From: Aquila chrysaetos chrysaetos | Lineage: Eukaryota; Chordata; Aves; Accipitriformes; Accipitridae | Direction of reading: 5' to 3' | NCBI RefSeq assembly: GCF_900496995.4 | Contig: NC_044004.1 | Span: 83,521,538 to 83,585,537, forward strand | Length of the DNA: 64,000 nucleotides | Shown here: in pieces, positions 11,320 through 21,059 of the stretch | Layout of the letters: every line of letters starts with the position of its first letter | Position numbering within the stretch: the stretch's first letter is position 1 | Notes under the pieces: model-generated | Seen by the model: the letters and a program-made list of their open reading frames with translations, nothing else | The model's database searches: none | What the model was told of the DNA's origin: nothing | Translations under genes and position numbers: made by a program

Positions 11320-12968
11320 AACGGGGATGGGTTGCTGCGGGACCTCCGGCAGGGTCTTCCTGCCCGTGATGGGTGATGGGCGCAATGTGAACAAGAAGAG
11401 GAGACGTGCTGGGGCAAGCGCCCCGCGCATCCCTCAAGTGCGAAGCCGCGTGGGGTCGGGCCAATAAACGGTCCTCCCGACCCCGTGCGAGGAAGGAGCC
11501 CGCGCTTTTGGGGTGCTGGCACCCCAAACTCTCCCGGGGCGGTGATTCGGTGGAGCGCCCTGCTCCGCCGTGACCGCGTTGCGCCGGTCAGGGTGACTCC
11601 CACCCAAAAACGACCGAGGGGCCGGGTGTCGCGCACGCGCGCGCCCCAAGGTTTGCTGCTTTCGGAGAGCGTGCGTTGCTTTTTCCCCTTTTTGGGCTGA
11701 CGGCAGAGCCCCGGCCCCCCCCCCCCCCGGCTCCCCGGGATCTGCAGCAGAAGAGGCAGCGGGTGCTGTAACGTGACACTGGCAAGGTGCCGGGCTGGCG
11801 CTTGGGCTCGGGGAAAGAGGGACTGCGGAGCCAGCGGGGTCAGGAACAGCTTATTTATTCAGCCTTAGGAAGGCAGACGGCAGGCATCACAGCCCGAGGC
11901 TGCCGCAAAATAAATATCGAGCAAATATTGCCCTGGGTTAGCGGTGTTTGCTGAAGCAACCTGCTCCTCTGGGGTGGCTTCCCACCGGCGGACATACCGG
12001 TGCCACCCTGGGGCTTTTTAAGATCTCGGTCGTGACTAAAGCAACCAAATCTTAAATATCCCTTTTTCCAGGCAAGCAAACCGAGAGTTTGCAGCTGTTT
12101 GGAGCAAGTGGCGTGTGAGCGGGTTGCTGCTAGTCTTGGGCCACCCTCCAAATCTTGCAGTGGCGGGCTCATTTCTTGGGACAGTCCTGCGATAGCTGTG
12201 GTCTAGAGGTGGCTCTGGGTTAAAGCAGAGGTGACTGACACTGTGTGCACATCCAGATGTGTGGGGAAGTGGGTTTTCTTGCTTTTACTGGGATTAAAGG
12301 TGCTTTTTGCCCGCGAGCAGCCCTACCTGGGTGAAGGTGCCAGCTGAGATGCTTTTCAGCGCAGGGACGATGTTTTTGGAGCTGGGGAGTAATAAAACCA
12401 GAAACATGGGCCTAGTGTGGATGCTAGGGAGGATTCAGGGCCATTAGAGATCAGAGGAGGGTTTGATTACATGGTGCTTGTGGAAGAAACCTGGGTAATG
12501 GGCTATTTGGGTATAAACACAGAAATTCAATCTCTTTTGTGACTACCCCATATGAGTCAAGCTGTAATTTCCCAGCAGCTTGCTGTTGAATCGCCACCTA
12601 TTCAGCCTGTTTTGGACAAAACCCCGGGTATGGGTTAAACCAAATGGAAGATAATCGCTTGTAAAATCACAGCAAACCAGGGGGATGCTTAACAGCTCAT
12701 CAGCCGGTGGGGCGGGATGTGAAAAATTATGAAAACTGGTGGTGTGCTAGGCTGAAACCAGCCAGCCGTCCTGCCCCGGGCACAGTGGCAGCCTCCTGCC
12801 TGTGCCCCCCCAAATTCAGCCCCCCTGGGATGAGCAGCTGCCTTCACCATCCTGCTGAGCCTTAACCCCCTGTGATTTGGGTTCTGCAAGGTGCCTCGCT
12901 GTAATAAAATAAGGGGAGGGTGCACTCACCTGTGCTCAGATGCTCTGTAAGGCGTGCGTATATGATGC
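11320..12968. other. GC upstream region, no gene
   Basis: No coding exon is recognised. At 11850-11935 there are several A/T-rich forkhead-like words (TTATTTATTC, AAATAAATATCG, GCAAATATTG) in otherwise GC-rich DNA, so this could be a liver enhancer for GC. A C-run lies near 11708-11728. Confidence 0.4.
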
Positions 12969-13552
12969 TGTCGTGGTTTAACCCCAGCCGGCAACTAAGC
13001 ACCACGCAGCCGCTCGCTCAGTCCCCCTCCACCCAGTGCGATGGGGGAGAAAATCGGGAAAAGAAGTAAAACTCGTGGGTTGAGATAATAATGGTTTAAT
13101 AGAACAGAAAAGAAGAAACTAATAATGATAATGATAACACTAATAAAATGACAGCAGTAATAATAAAATAATTGGAATATACAAATGATGTGCAGTGCAA
13201 TTACTCACCACCCGCCGATTGATGCCCAGTTAGTCCCCGAGCAGTGATTCCCCCTGCCCCCACTCCCCCCCAGTTTCTATACTGGACATGACACCACATG
13301 GTATGGGAGTACCCTGATAGCCAATTTGGGTCAGCTGTCCTGGCTGTGTCCCCTCCCAACTTCTTGTGCCCCTCCAGCTTTCTCGCTGGCTGGGCTTGAG
13401 AAGCTGAAAAATCCTTGACTTTAGTCTAAACACTACTGAGCAACAACCGAAACCGTCAGCGTTATCAACATTCTTCTCTTACTGAACTCAAATCACAGCA
13501 CTGCACCAGCTACTGGGAAGACCCTAACTCTATCCCAGCCAAAACCAGGAGA
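12969..13552 (-). mobile_element. solo LTR of an avian endogenous retrovirus
   Basis: A 584-base sequence recognised as an LTR widespread in neoavian genomes. On the minus strand it begins TCTCCTGGTTTTGGCTGGGA (the family normally starts TG; the second base is changed here) and ends CCACGACA. Inside, also on minus, are a TATATTCC TATA-like word, an ATTAAA poly(A)-like signal and an A/T-rich ATTATTATTA segment. No gag, pol or env sequence flanks it, and no clear target-site duplication was seen. It lies 1.8 kb upstream of the GC promoter in the same orientation as GC. The family name (ERVL- or ERVK-type) is not certain. Confidence 0.85.
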
Positions 13553-13679
13553 GGCCCCGAGACCCTGCCCCGCTCTCTGGCCCTAAAAGCAGCCGGGGGT
13601 GGGGGGGCACCTGGGGCGATGCAGGGGGGGACCCCGGCCAGGGCTGCCCTGCCTTGGTTTGGGGGGCTTGGGGGCCAGT

Positions 13680-14160
13680 TTTTGCCAGGCTTTGTTCTTT
13701 TCCCCTTTTTCAGCAGGTCAGTCTATTTTCCTGCTGGTTTTCTGAGTTGTCTGGCATGGGCAGGTTGAAGGGGCTTTGGTTTGGTTTGGGGTTTTTTTTA
13801 TTTTGTTTTTAGGCGGGGGCTTTGCAGGGTCAGTTTTGCTGCCTTGGGGCTTTTCCCCATTGGGTGGGGCTGAGGGGGGTGTGTGTGGTTCATTTCACGT
13901 CTTTTGCACCTCTGCTTTTTATTTTTGTGCTTTTTACTTTCCTCTTTTTCCTCTTTTCCTTATTGCTGGGGTTCCTTTTTTATCATCCTCTTTTTTCTCC
14001 TTTTTAATCTGGTTTTTTCTGCTTTTTCCTTTTTTCTTTTTCCTGTTTTTTCCCCTTTTTTCTCTTTCTAAATATGTTTTTTCTGGGTTTTTTTTCCTTT
14101 TTTCCCCCCTTTCTTTTCCTCTCTTTTTCCCCCTCATTTTTCCCCTGTTTTGTCCCCAGC
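13680..14160. repeat. long pyrimidine-rich (T/C) tract
   Basis: The plus strand from about 13920 to 14155 is almost purely T and C (TTTTTCCTTTTTTC-type runs). A T/G-rich stretch precedes it. The matching A/G-rich minus strand gives spurious Lys/Glu/Arg-rich frames. No coding signal is seen. Confidence 0.8.
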
Positions 14161-16560
14161 CTCTTGCCGGTGCAGCCCCACAGCTGTGGGCACTCGGCCG
14201 ATGAGAAAGGACCCGCACCTGGGGTGGGCTTGGCTGGGGGTGGGCACAGGGAGGGGGTCGGGGGCTGCGGGGAAGCCGTGGTTGGGGTCTGGGCTTTTCT
14301 GCCGCCCTCCCCGGTCCTGGGGTGCCCAAAGCCCCGGCAGCTCTCGGCCGCGGGGGTGGCCGGTCCCCAGCGAGGGCTGTGGGGGTCCCTGTGCTCGTGC
14401 CGGGTACGTTCGTTAGCTGTACGGACGTAGGCCATCTATGAAGACCACCGGCAAAGCGAACGGCCCCTCTCGGCTGGCTGCGGCCGTCTGACCGAGCTGC
14501 TGCCGCGAGAGAACCGGGGCCGCGCATCGGCCTCTGCCTCCCAACCTCGGCCGTCTCCCCGGGAAATCTGTTCATTTCTCTCCTCTTTCCCCCGGGAAAC
14601 GAAAAAGCCAACGCGATGGTGCTGGGCGGCTGAGCTGGGACGGGCTGGCACGGGGAGGGCAGCGCTGCGGGGAGCTGCCCCGCAAACTGGAAACGAAGAG
14701 CCGGGCACTGGTCTGTGCCTGTGGCCGGTGGCGTCTGCGACGGGACGGGGCTGGAGACGGGGCCGCCGTGCCGCGTGTCGGTCCTTACCGGAGCCGGCGA
14801 CCCGACTTGCTGCCCGGGTCGCGTTTGTACCCGGTCTGGCTGCTCTGGGCTCTCCGCAGCCACGTTTTACCGAAAAAAGCTCGCGTGGCGTTCCTGGGTT
14901 CGGTGACGATGCCGTCGCCGACGGGTCGAGCGCGGCTTCTCCCGGGAAGGAGCGGGACGGCTTTCCTGCCAGCGAAGCGGCCTGGGGCGGCAGCCGGCCC
15001 CCCGCGAGGGCTTCGGCCGCTGCATCAAGTCGCGGGGCGTAGCGTAGCTGCCCAAATAATTCAGGTCGGTGCGTCCAAAGGTAAAGGAGAACCCCTCCCA
15101 CTCTGTTTGCCCGCAAGCCGGACGCCGGGGTTCGCGGCACAAAGGGCTAAAGGGGGGCAAGAGCCCCCCGTGATCTCCCTGCCCTGCCGGGGCAGGGGGG
15201 AGAGCCCGGCATCTGCTTTTTTATCCCTGTCCTCGTCGGTGCCGGCCCCCGCAACCCCCGACCTTCGCCGCCGCCCCGACGGAGCAGCACCAGGTAGGAC
15301 GCGGGGGGACCGCAGGCGGGACGCGGGGCGTCGCGAAGGGCTTTAGCGGGGTTGAACGCGGGAGACCTCGCTCTGCTCGACGCGGGCTACGGGCACGGGG
15401 CTGCCGCCGGCGTCGCGGTTAAGAGCAGCGCTGGGGGACGGCAGCGCCGGCGAGACGGTCCCCGAGCGGGAAAGCGCCGGCGCGAGGGACGACGGGGACG
15501 AAGCGCTCGTCGCCTCTCGCGGGTCGCCGACGGCGAGGCACGCGGCAGCTCGTGGCCCTGCTCCGGAGGGACCGTGGGGCTGCCGCGGCCGGGGGACCGG
15601 GGCACCCGGGGGGGTCAGTGCCCGCGGCCCCGCTCGTGGGGGGCTGGCGGAGCTCCTGTGCCACCACCGCCCCGTTACGGGCCAGGCTTCAGAACATCCC
15701 GTCGCCCTTCCCACTGGGAAGGGACCGCTCCTGGTAGCTGGGATCCCAACGGTGCCACGTGTTCGGGTGGGTCTGAAACGCGATTGAGCGGCCATAAATC
15801 AGTGCGGGGAACAGCAGACGTGCTCAAGTCCTGCCCCGGGGCTCTGCTGATGCCGGGAGCAGCCGTGTTCCTCCCCGAAACGAACAGCCAGGGGTTCGCG
15901 GTCCCGCTCCGGGGGTTCGCCCGAGGGCCAAAGCGGCCTCTCCCCGGGCTCCAGTTCCCCTTCCCCCCGGCCAGCGGCTGCACCGGCGGGACGGGTCTCG
16001 CCAGCCTCAGGCTGAAGCGAAGCGGTTTCTCCCGGGAAGCGCGTTTCGGCCGTGCCTGTGGAAAATCCGGGGGCCGCGCGGCACGGAGAGAGGCTCCCCC
16101 GAGTGCTACGGCTGAGTTTGAATGGGAAGAACGGAGTGAAACCGATGCGAAAACCAGTCTCGCTGTCTTGTTTCGGAGTCGGCGTTCCTCCCCCGCGCCC
16201 CGGCTTTGCGCGCTCTGCCTCCGGAGCGAGGGGAAGGAGGGAGAAGTGGAGGTGAGGATGAGGAGGGTGACCCCAGCGGCCGGCGGCGCCTCTCTGCCCG
16301 GCCCCGGCCCCTGGGGGCGGCGGGCAGGACGGGCTTCTGGGAAAGGCGGATGCCTGGCACCGCAAGGGAAGGGCCGGCTGGCGTCAGGCGGGACGGACGC
16401 GTGTTCCCCGGCCGGGCCGGGCCGATCTGAGTCTCCGCAGGCACCGGGGAACCTCCTCTTCTTCCCCGGGGGGAGGAAGGCGTCGCAGCTCTGCGGCGCT
16501 GCACTGGGGCCACGGGCCGGGGGCCGAGCGGGCGGGCGGCGGGACCCGGGGCGGCCCCGG
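14160..16560. other. GC-rich, CpG-island-like DNA, no recognised gene
   Basis: CpG-dense sequence. Long open frames occur on both strands (up to about 400 codons at 15352-16581), but this is expected where stop codons are scarce. Their Arg/Gly/Pro/Ala-rich translations match no family I know. Donor-like words exist (for example CACCAG before GTAGGA near 15294), but no exon chain could be built. It may be the 5' shoulder of the promoter module at 16.6 kb. Confidence 0.5.
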
Positions 16561-16576
16561 CGGGCGGGGCCGGGTG

Positions 16577-16735
16577 CGTGAATGGCGGGGGCGGGCCCCG
16601 GTCATTGAATGGAGGGGGCGGGGCGGTCCCATTAAAGGAGGGGGCGGCCCAGGTCTCTCAATGGAGGGGGCGGGGCGGTCCCATTAAAGGAGGGGGCGGC
16701 CCAGGTCTCTCAATGGAGGGGGCGGGGCGCGGGGC
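16577..16735 (+). repeat. 52-bp GC-box tandem repeat
   Basis: The unit carries GGGGGCGGGGCGGTCCCATT followed by AAAGGAGGGGGCGGCCCAGG and TCTCAATGGA. TCCCATTAAAGG begins at 16627 and again at 16679, a 52-base period with near-perfect identity; partial units flank it. Each unit has two Sp1-type GC boxes. The array ends about 20 bases before a TATA-like word at 16756. Confidence 0.85.
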
Positions 16736-17030
16736 GGGGCCCGCGGCTGCCGGGGCATAAAGCCCCGAGGGCCGCAGCCCCTCGCTCCCGTTCTCGCCCC
16801 CGGCCCGTTCCGTTCTGCTCCCGGCGCCGGGAACCGGGTTCGGGGCTCCAGGCCGGGCCCGCGGCGGGCCCGAGGCTCAGCGGAGCCGGAGCCGGGCCCG
16901 AGAGCCATTCCCGCGCTCCCGGGCCGCGCCAGCGGCCGTTGCGGGGTCCCGGCCCGGCGCCGAGTCGGAGCCCGGTTCCCGCGCTTGGGGGGCTCGATGC
17001 CAGGGTCGGCGGGCCGGTTTGGGGGCTCTG
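16736..17030 (+). promoter_or_regulatory. CpG-island promoter module 1
   Basis: A TATA-like CATAAAG at 16756-16762 lies directly after the GC-box array. It is followed by a CpG-rich leader (GCCCCGAGGGCCGCAGCCCC, CTCGCTC, CTCGCCC, CGGCCCGTTCC). The arrangement resembles a core promoter reading to the right, with a start near 16785. A second copy of the same order of words lies at 20272-20420. Transcription is inferred, not shown. Confidence 0.5.
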
Positions 17031-19250
17031 AAAGAGAGCCCGGGTCCTGCGCTGGGGGGGCTCAGTGGGTCAGGGCCAGAGCTGAGAAATGGAGCCCAGT
17101 CCTGCACCTGGGGGCTCGACACCAGGGTCACTGAGCTGGTTTTGGGGCTCCGGAAGGGGGACCGAGGGCTGCGTTTGGGGGGCTGGAAACTGAGAGCAAG
17201 TGCTGCGTGTTTGCGGCTTGAAACCGGGGTAACTTGGCCAGGTTCAGGGCTCAGACTCCGAGTCCTGCACGTTTGGCCAAGTTGGGGGCTCAGAAACAGA
17301 GTCCGAGCCCTGCGTTTTGGGGTCCTAATACCAGGGTCACTAGGTGAGTTTTGGGGCTCACAAAGGGGGAACAGTGCTGTGTTTTGGGGGGCTGGAAACC
17401 AGGCTCATCTGGTCAGTGTTAGAGCTGAGAAACCGAGATGAAGTCCTCCATTTTTGGGCTCAGAAACAAAGACCAAGTCCTGCATTTTGGAATCGTGACA
17501 CCGGGCTCATTTGGCCATTTTGGGGGCTCAGAAACAGAAACCAAAAGTCCTGCATTTTGGGGGTCCTGACAACCAGGGTCGCTAAGGCAGTTTTGGGACT
17601 CACAAACCAAGACTAAGTGCTGCATTCAGAGGGCTGGAAATTGAGACCAAGTCTTGTGTGTTTGGGCTCAGAAAGAGAGACTAAGAAGTCCTGTGTTTTG
17701 GAGTCCTGACACCAGGCTCATCTGGCCAGGTTCAGAGCTCAGAAACAGAAACTAAAAGTCCTGCGTTTTGGGGTCCTGACACCAGGGTCACTAAGCCAGT
17801 TTTGGGGCTCACAAAGGGGGACCAAGTGCTGTGTTTGGGGGGGCTGGAAACCAGCCTCACCTGGTCAGTGTTAGAGCTGAGAAACTGAGACCAAGTCCTG
17901 CATGTTTGGGCTCAGAAACAGACTGTGTCCTGCATGTTTGGGTCTCAACACCAGGCTCAGCTCAGAGACTGTGTCCTCCTCCATTTTGGAATCATGACAC
18001 CAGGCTCATGTGGCCAATTTTGGAGCTCGGAAACAAAAAGTCCTGCATTTTGGGGTCCTGACACCAGGGTCACTAGGCCAGGTCTTGGGCTCACAAAGAG
18101 AGACTAAAAGTGCTGCATTTTGGGGGGCTGGAAACCAAGTGCTGTGTCTTTCTTTGGGCTCAGAAACAGCGACTTACCCTGCACATATGGGATGTGACAC
18201 CAGGCTCAGCTCAGAAACAGAGACTAAGTAAGTCAGTCCTGCGTTTTGGGGCCCTGACACCAGGCTCATCTGGCCAGGTTCAGAGCGCAGAAACAGAGAC
18301 TAAGTCCTGTGTTTTGGGGTCCTGGAACCAGGCTCATTTAACCAGTTTGGGGCTCACAGAGAGACACTAAGTGCTGCGTTTTGGAAGGGCTGGAAACTGA
18401 GTGCTGTGTCTTTGGGCTCAGAAACAGAGACTTATCCTGCACATGTGGGGTGTGACACCAGGCTCAGCTCAGAAACAGAGACTAAAAGTCCTGCATTTTT
18501 GGGTCCTGGAACCAGGCTCATTTGGCTAGTTTGGGGGCTCACAGAGAGACACTAAGTGCTGTGGTTTTTTTTTTTTTGGGGGGGGGGGGGGGGGTCGCTG
18601 AAAACTGAGTGCTGTGTCTTTGGGCTCAGAAACAGAGACTTAGCCTGCACATGTGGGGTGTGACACCAGGCTCAGCTCAGAAACAGATACTAAGAAGTCC
18701 TGCGTTTTGGGGTCCTGGAACCAGGCTCATTTGGCCAGTTTGGGGGCTCAGAAACAGAGACTAAGTCCTGCATTTCAGGGTCTTGGAACCAGGGTCACCA
18801 AGCCAGTTTTGGGGCTAACAAAGAGAGACTAAGTGCTGTGTTTCAGGGGCTGGAAACTGAGACCAAGTGCTGTGTGTTTGGGGCTTGAAACTGGGCTCAT
18901 ATGGCCAGTGTTAGAGCTGAGAGCCCAAGTCCTGCATTTTAGTGCTCAGAGACAGTGACCAGGTGCTGTGTTTTGGGGGCCTGGAAACCAGGCTCATGTG
19001 GCCAGTGTTAGAGCTGAGGAAAAGAACTTAATTTCTGTGGGTCAGGGTCTTGGAGCATGGGTCAGGGAGCCACTTTCTGGGCTCCCAGAGAGAGACCAAG
19101 TGCTGTGTTTTGGGACCCAGACAGCCAGGGTTGGGGCTTAGAAACCGAAACCAAGTCATGCGTTCTGGGGGCTTGAAACCAGGCTTACCAGACCCCACTT
19201 ACAGCAAAGAAGCAGAGCCAAGGCCCCGTGTTGTGGGGACTCGCAGCCGG
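17030..19250 (+). repeat. hierarchical minisatellite (about 70-bp basic unit)
   Basis: Diverged head-to-tail units of two main types plus a short form. Type A contains AAGTCCTGCATTTTGGGGTC, then CTGACACCAGGCTCAT and GGGGCTCAGAAACAGAGACT. Type B contains AAGTGCTGTGTTTTGGGGGG, then CTGGAAACCAGG and AGTGTTAGAGCTGAGAAA. The short form joins AAGTCCTGCATGTTTGGGCT to CAGAAACAGAGAC. Type A landmarks recur at 17319, 17560, 17770 and 18052, so a higher-order period of roughly 210-280 bases is overlaid. A T13/G17 homopolymer junction sits at about 18565-18594. Reading frames break repeatedly and the array is judged non-coding. Confidence 0.85.
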
Positions 19251-19950
19251 GCTCCCTCAGCCAGTTTTAGGGCTCAGCCACCGGGCGCCCGTTCCGCCTT
19301 CGGGGGCTCGAAGCAGAGCCCCAGCCCCGCCTGTTTGGGCTCCCACTGGGCGCCCGCGGCTGCTCCCGGGATCCCCCCGGGGCCCGGCTTGGCCGCGGCT
19401 AGAGGGGAGCAGCGCCTGCCGCCCCTCTCGGGCCCTGGGCTGCCCCGGCCGGGCGGGACCGGGACCGGGACCAGGACCGGGCTGGGGGCACACACGCTGC
19501 CCGCCGAGCCCCCGCCGCCTTCCGCCTTTATTCCGCGGGACCAGCCCGGCACCCCCGCCCGGCGCAGGCGGGGGCCGCCGGACTTCGGCCCCGGGGCCCG
19601 GCCGCCGCTCCCCGCCGAGGCCCGGCCCCCGGTACCGCCACTCTCCGGCCGCGGGCCCGCGTCCCGCCCGGGGAGAGGCGGACACCGGCCGCGCACGCCC
19701 GCGAGGCGAGAGCCAGGCTCAGGCCCAGGCCCAAAACCAAACCAGACCCGGCCTCGGCCCCAACCCCAGACCCACCTCACCGCCCCCGGGCTCCGCAGCG
19801 CCCCGGAGAAGCCGCCGGGCCCGGCCGGGGCTCCGTCCCCGCGTCCCGAACCACGGGTCCCGCCCGGCGCCCCCGACCCGCTACCGACGGCCACCGCGGC
19901 CGTTGCCGGGGCCGGTCTGGCGGCGGAAGAGGAGGCGAGGAGGGGCGTGG
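19250..19950. other. CpG-rich flank between minisatellite and second promoter module
   Basis: GC-rich DNA that begins with CpG-containing relatives of the minisatellite words (TTCGGGGGCTCGAAGCAGAG, CCTGTTTGGGCTC near 19300-19345), then continues without recognisable repeats. Long open frames on both strands overlap one another and are attributed to base composition. Confidence 0.55.
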
Positions 19951-19955
19951 CCTCG

Positions 19956-20094
19956 GCGCGCATGCGCGGGGCGGGGCAGGCACAGGTGCGAGCGGGCGGG
20001 GCCGCAGGGCGCCTGCGCGGGGCGGGGCGGGCACAGGTGCGACCGGGCGGGGCCGCGGGGCGGGGCCTGGGTGCGCCTGCGCGGGGCGGGGCCG
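19956..20094 (+). repeat. 51-bp promoter repeat with NRF1, GC-box and E-box words
   Basis: CACAGGTGCGA begins at 19981 and again at 20032, a 51-base period. Units combine a TGCGCGGGG NRF1-type half-site, GGCGGGGC boxes and CAGGTG. The first unit holds a perfect NRF1 palindrome GCGCATGCGC at 19958-19967; later ones read CCTGCGCGG. A third, partial unit ends in GATTTGAACC. This is typical proximal-promoter content for a CpG-island gene. Confidence 0.8.
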
Positions 20095-20550
20095 AGCAGA
20101 TTTGAACCCCGGCGGCCGCCGTCGGCCCCCTCTTTTCGTTCCCCCGCGTCGGTGGCGGTGGCGGCGGCCAGGCCGGGCCGGGCTGGGCTGGGCTACCCCG
20201 GCGGGGCCCGGGGCCGCGGAGCCGGGAAGGGGCCGCGGGGTGCTGCCGGCGGAGGAGCGGCGGGGCTCGGGGAATAAAGCCCGGAGGGCCGGAGCCCGGC
20301 GACCCCCGCCGCGTCCTCGCTCTCGCCCGCGGCCGGGCCCGCCCCGCCGGTCCCTCCGGCCCGTCCGCTCTCCAGCAGCGCCCGGTCCCCCCGTCCCGGC
20401 AGCGGGGGGGGGTTTGGGGCTCCGCCGGGAGTTCTGGAGACGCGAGAGCCGCGGGGCCCCGGCCCGAGCCGGGCGTTTCCCCGGGCGGAGAAGGGAGCCC
20501 CGGGGCTGCGGTGGTGGGGCCGGGCCGGGGGTTGGAGCAGAGCCCGAGTC
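20095..20550 (+). promoter_or_regulatory. CpG-island promoter module 2 (paralogue of module 1)
   Basis: A GAATAAAGCCC TATA-like word at 20272-20282 is followed by GGAGGGCCGGAGCCC, CTCGCTCTCGCCC, CGGCCCGTCC and GGGTTTGGGGCTCC, in the same order as in module 1 at 16756-16850. One CpG-bearing copy of the minisatellite short form (GAGTCCTGCCGGTTTGGGCT, then CAGAAACGGAG) follows at about 20545. It probably starts a rightward transcript of unknown function. Confidence 0.5.
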
Positions 20551-20589
20551 CTGCCGGTTTGGGCTCAGAAACGGAGCCCTGGGCGGCTG

Positions 20590-20785
20590 CTGCTGTGGCC
20601 AGAGCTGGGGGGTGTTGGTGGGAGTTGGGGGATGTTGGGGAACTGCGTTGGGTGTTTGGTGAGGGCCTGGGTTGGGTGTTGGGGGGGCAGTGGGTGGTGG
20701 GTGGGAGGTGTAGGGGCCTGGGGTGGGTGGTGGGAGGTGGTGGTGGTGGGTGGGAGGTGTAGGGGGGTGGGTGGGCAGGGTGCGT
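20590..20785 (+). repeat. GGTGGG/GGGTGTTGG-rich tract
   Basis: About 190 bases of the plus strand are nearly all G and T, with many runs of three or more G (GGTGGGTGGTGGGAGGTGG and similar). The GTGGGAGGTGTAGGGG word occurs twice. Many G-quadruplexes could form on the plus strand, or in an RNA read rightward from module 2. Confidence 0.75.
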
Positions 20786-20916
20786 GGACCCCCACCGGAG
20801 GTGGGGGTCCGGTCGCGTTGGTCCCCGAAGCTTGGGAGGCTGGCATGCACCAGGCCGAATTAAACGTCTGAGATAGTCTCTGGGGGAAAAGGTGCTTTTC
20901 GCTGCGGGTTTCCAAC

Positions 20917-20965
20917 TCTTTATTCAAGGGGTGTCCCACCCCCGGACCAGTGATTGAACAATAAA
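20917..20965. terminator. facing poly(A) signals on both strands
   Basis: A minus-strand AATAAA (TTTATT at 20917-20922) and a plus-strand AATAAA at 20960-20965 lie within 50 bases of each other. A rightward transcript from module 2 and a leftward one from the 21-24 kb block could both end here. No transcript evidence is available. Confidence 0.4.
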
Positions 20966-21059
20966 CACAAACACACCAGTCACTGCCTGTACAGTTATGA
21001 CATTTAATATTCATATTCAAGTCATGACAGTGATTGATTTACGACCTTGCCAAAAGCCA

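Noticed and set aside
13934-14863. Lys/Arg/Glu-rich minus-strand frame of 309 codons
   Set aside because: Its basic tail is the reverse complement of the pyrimidine tract, so the apparent charge pattern is a simple-repeat artefact.
15352-16581. 409-codon plus-strand open frame
   Set aside because: It lies in CpG-rich DNA where stops are rare, overlaps long frames on the other strand, has Arg/Gly/Pro-rich composition and no recognisable domain.
19050-20850. Overlapping frames of about 350 codons on both strands
   Set aside because: Several frames on both strands stay open together across promoter-like repeats. The composition is that of translated CpG island, not of a protein.
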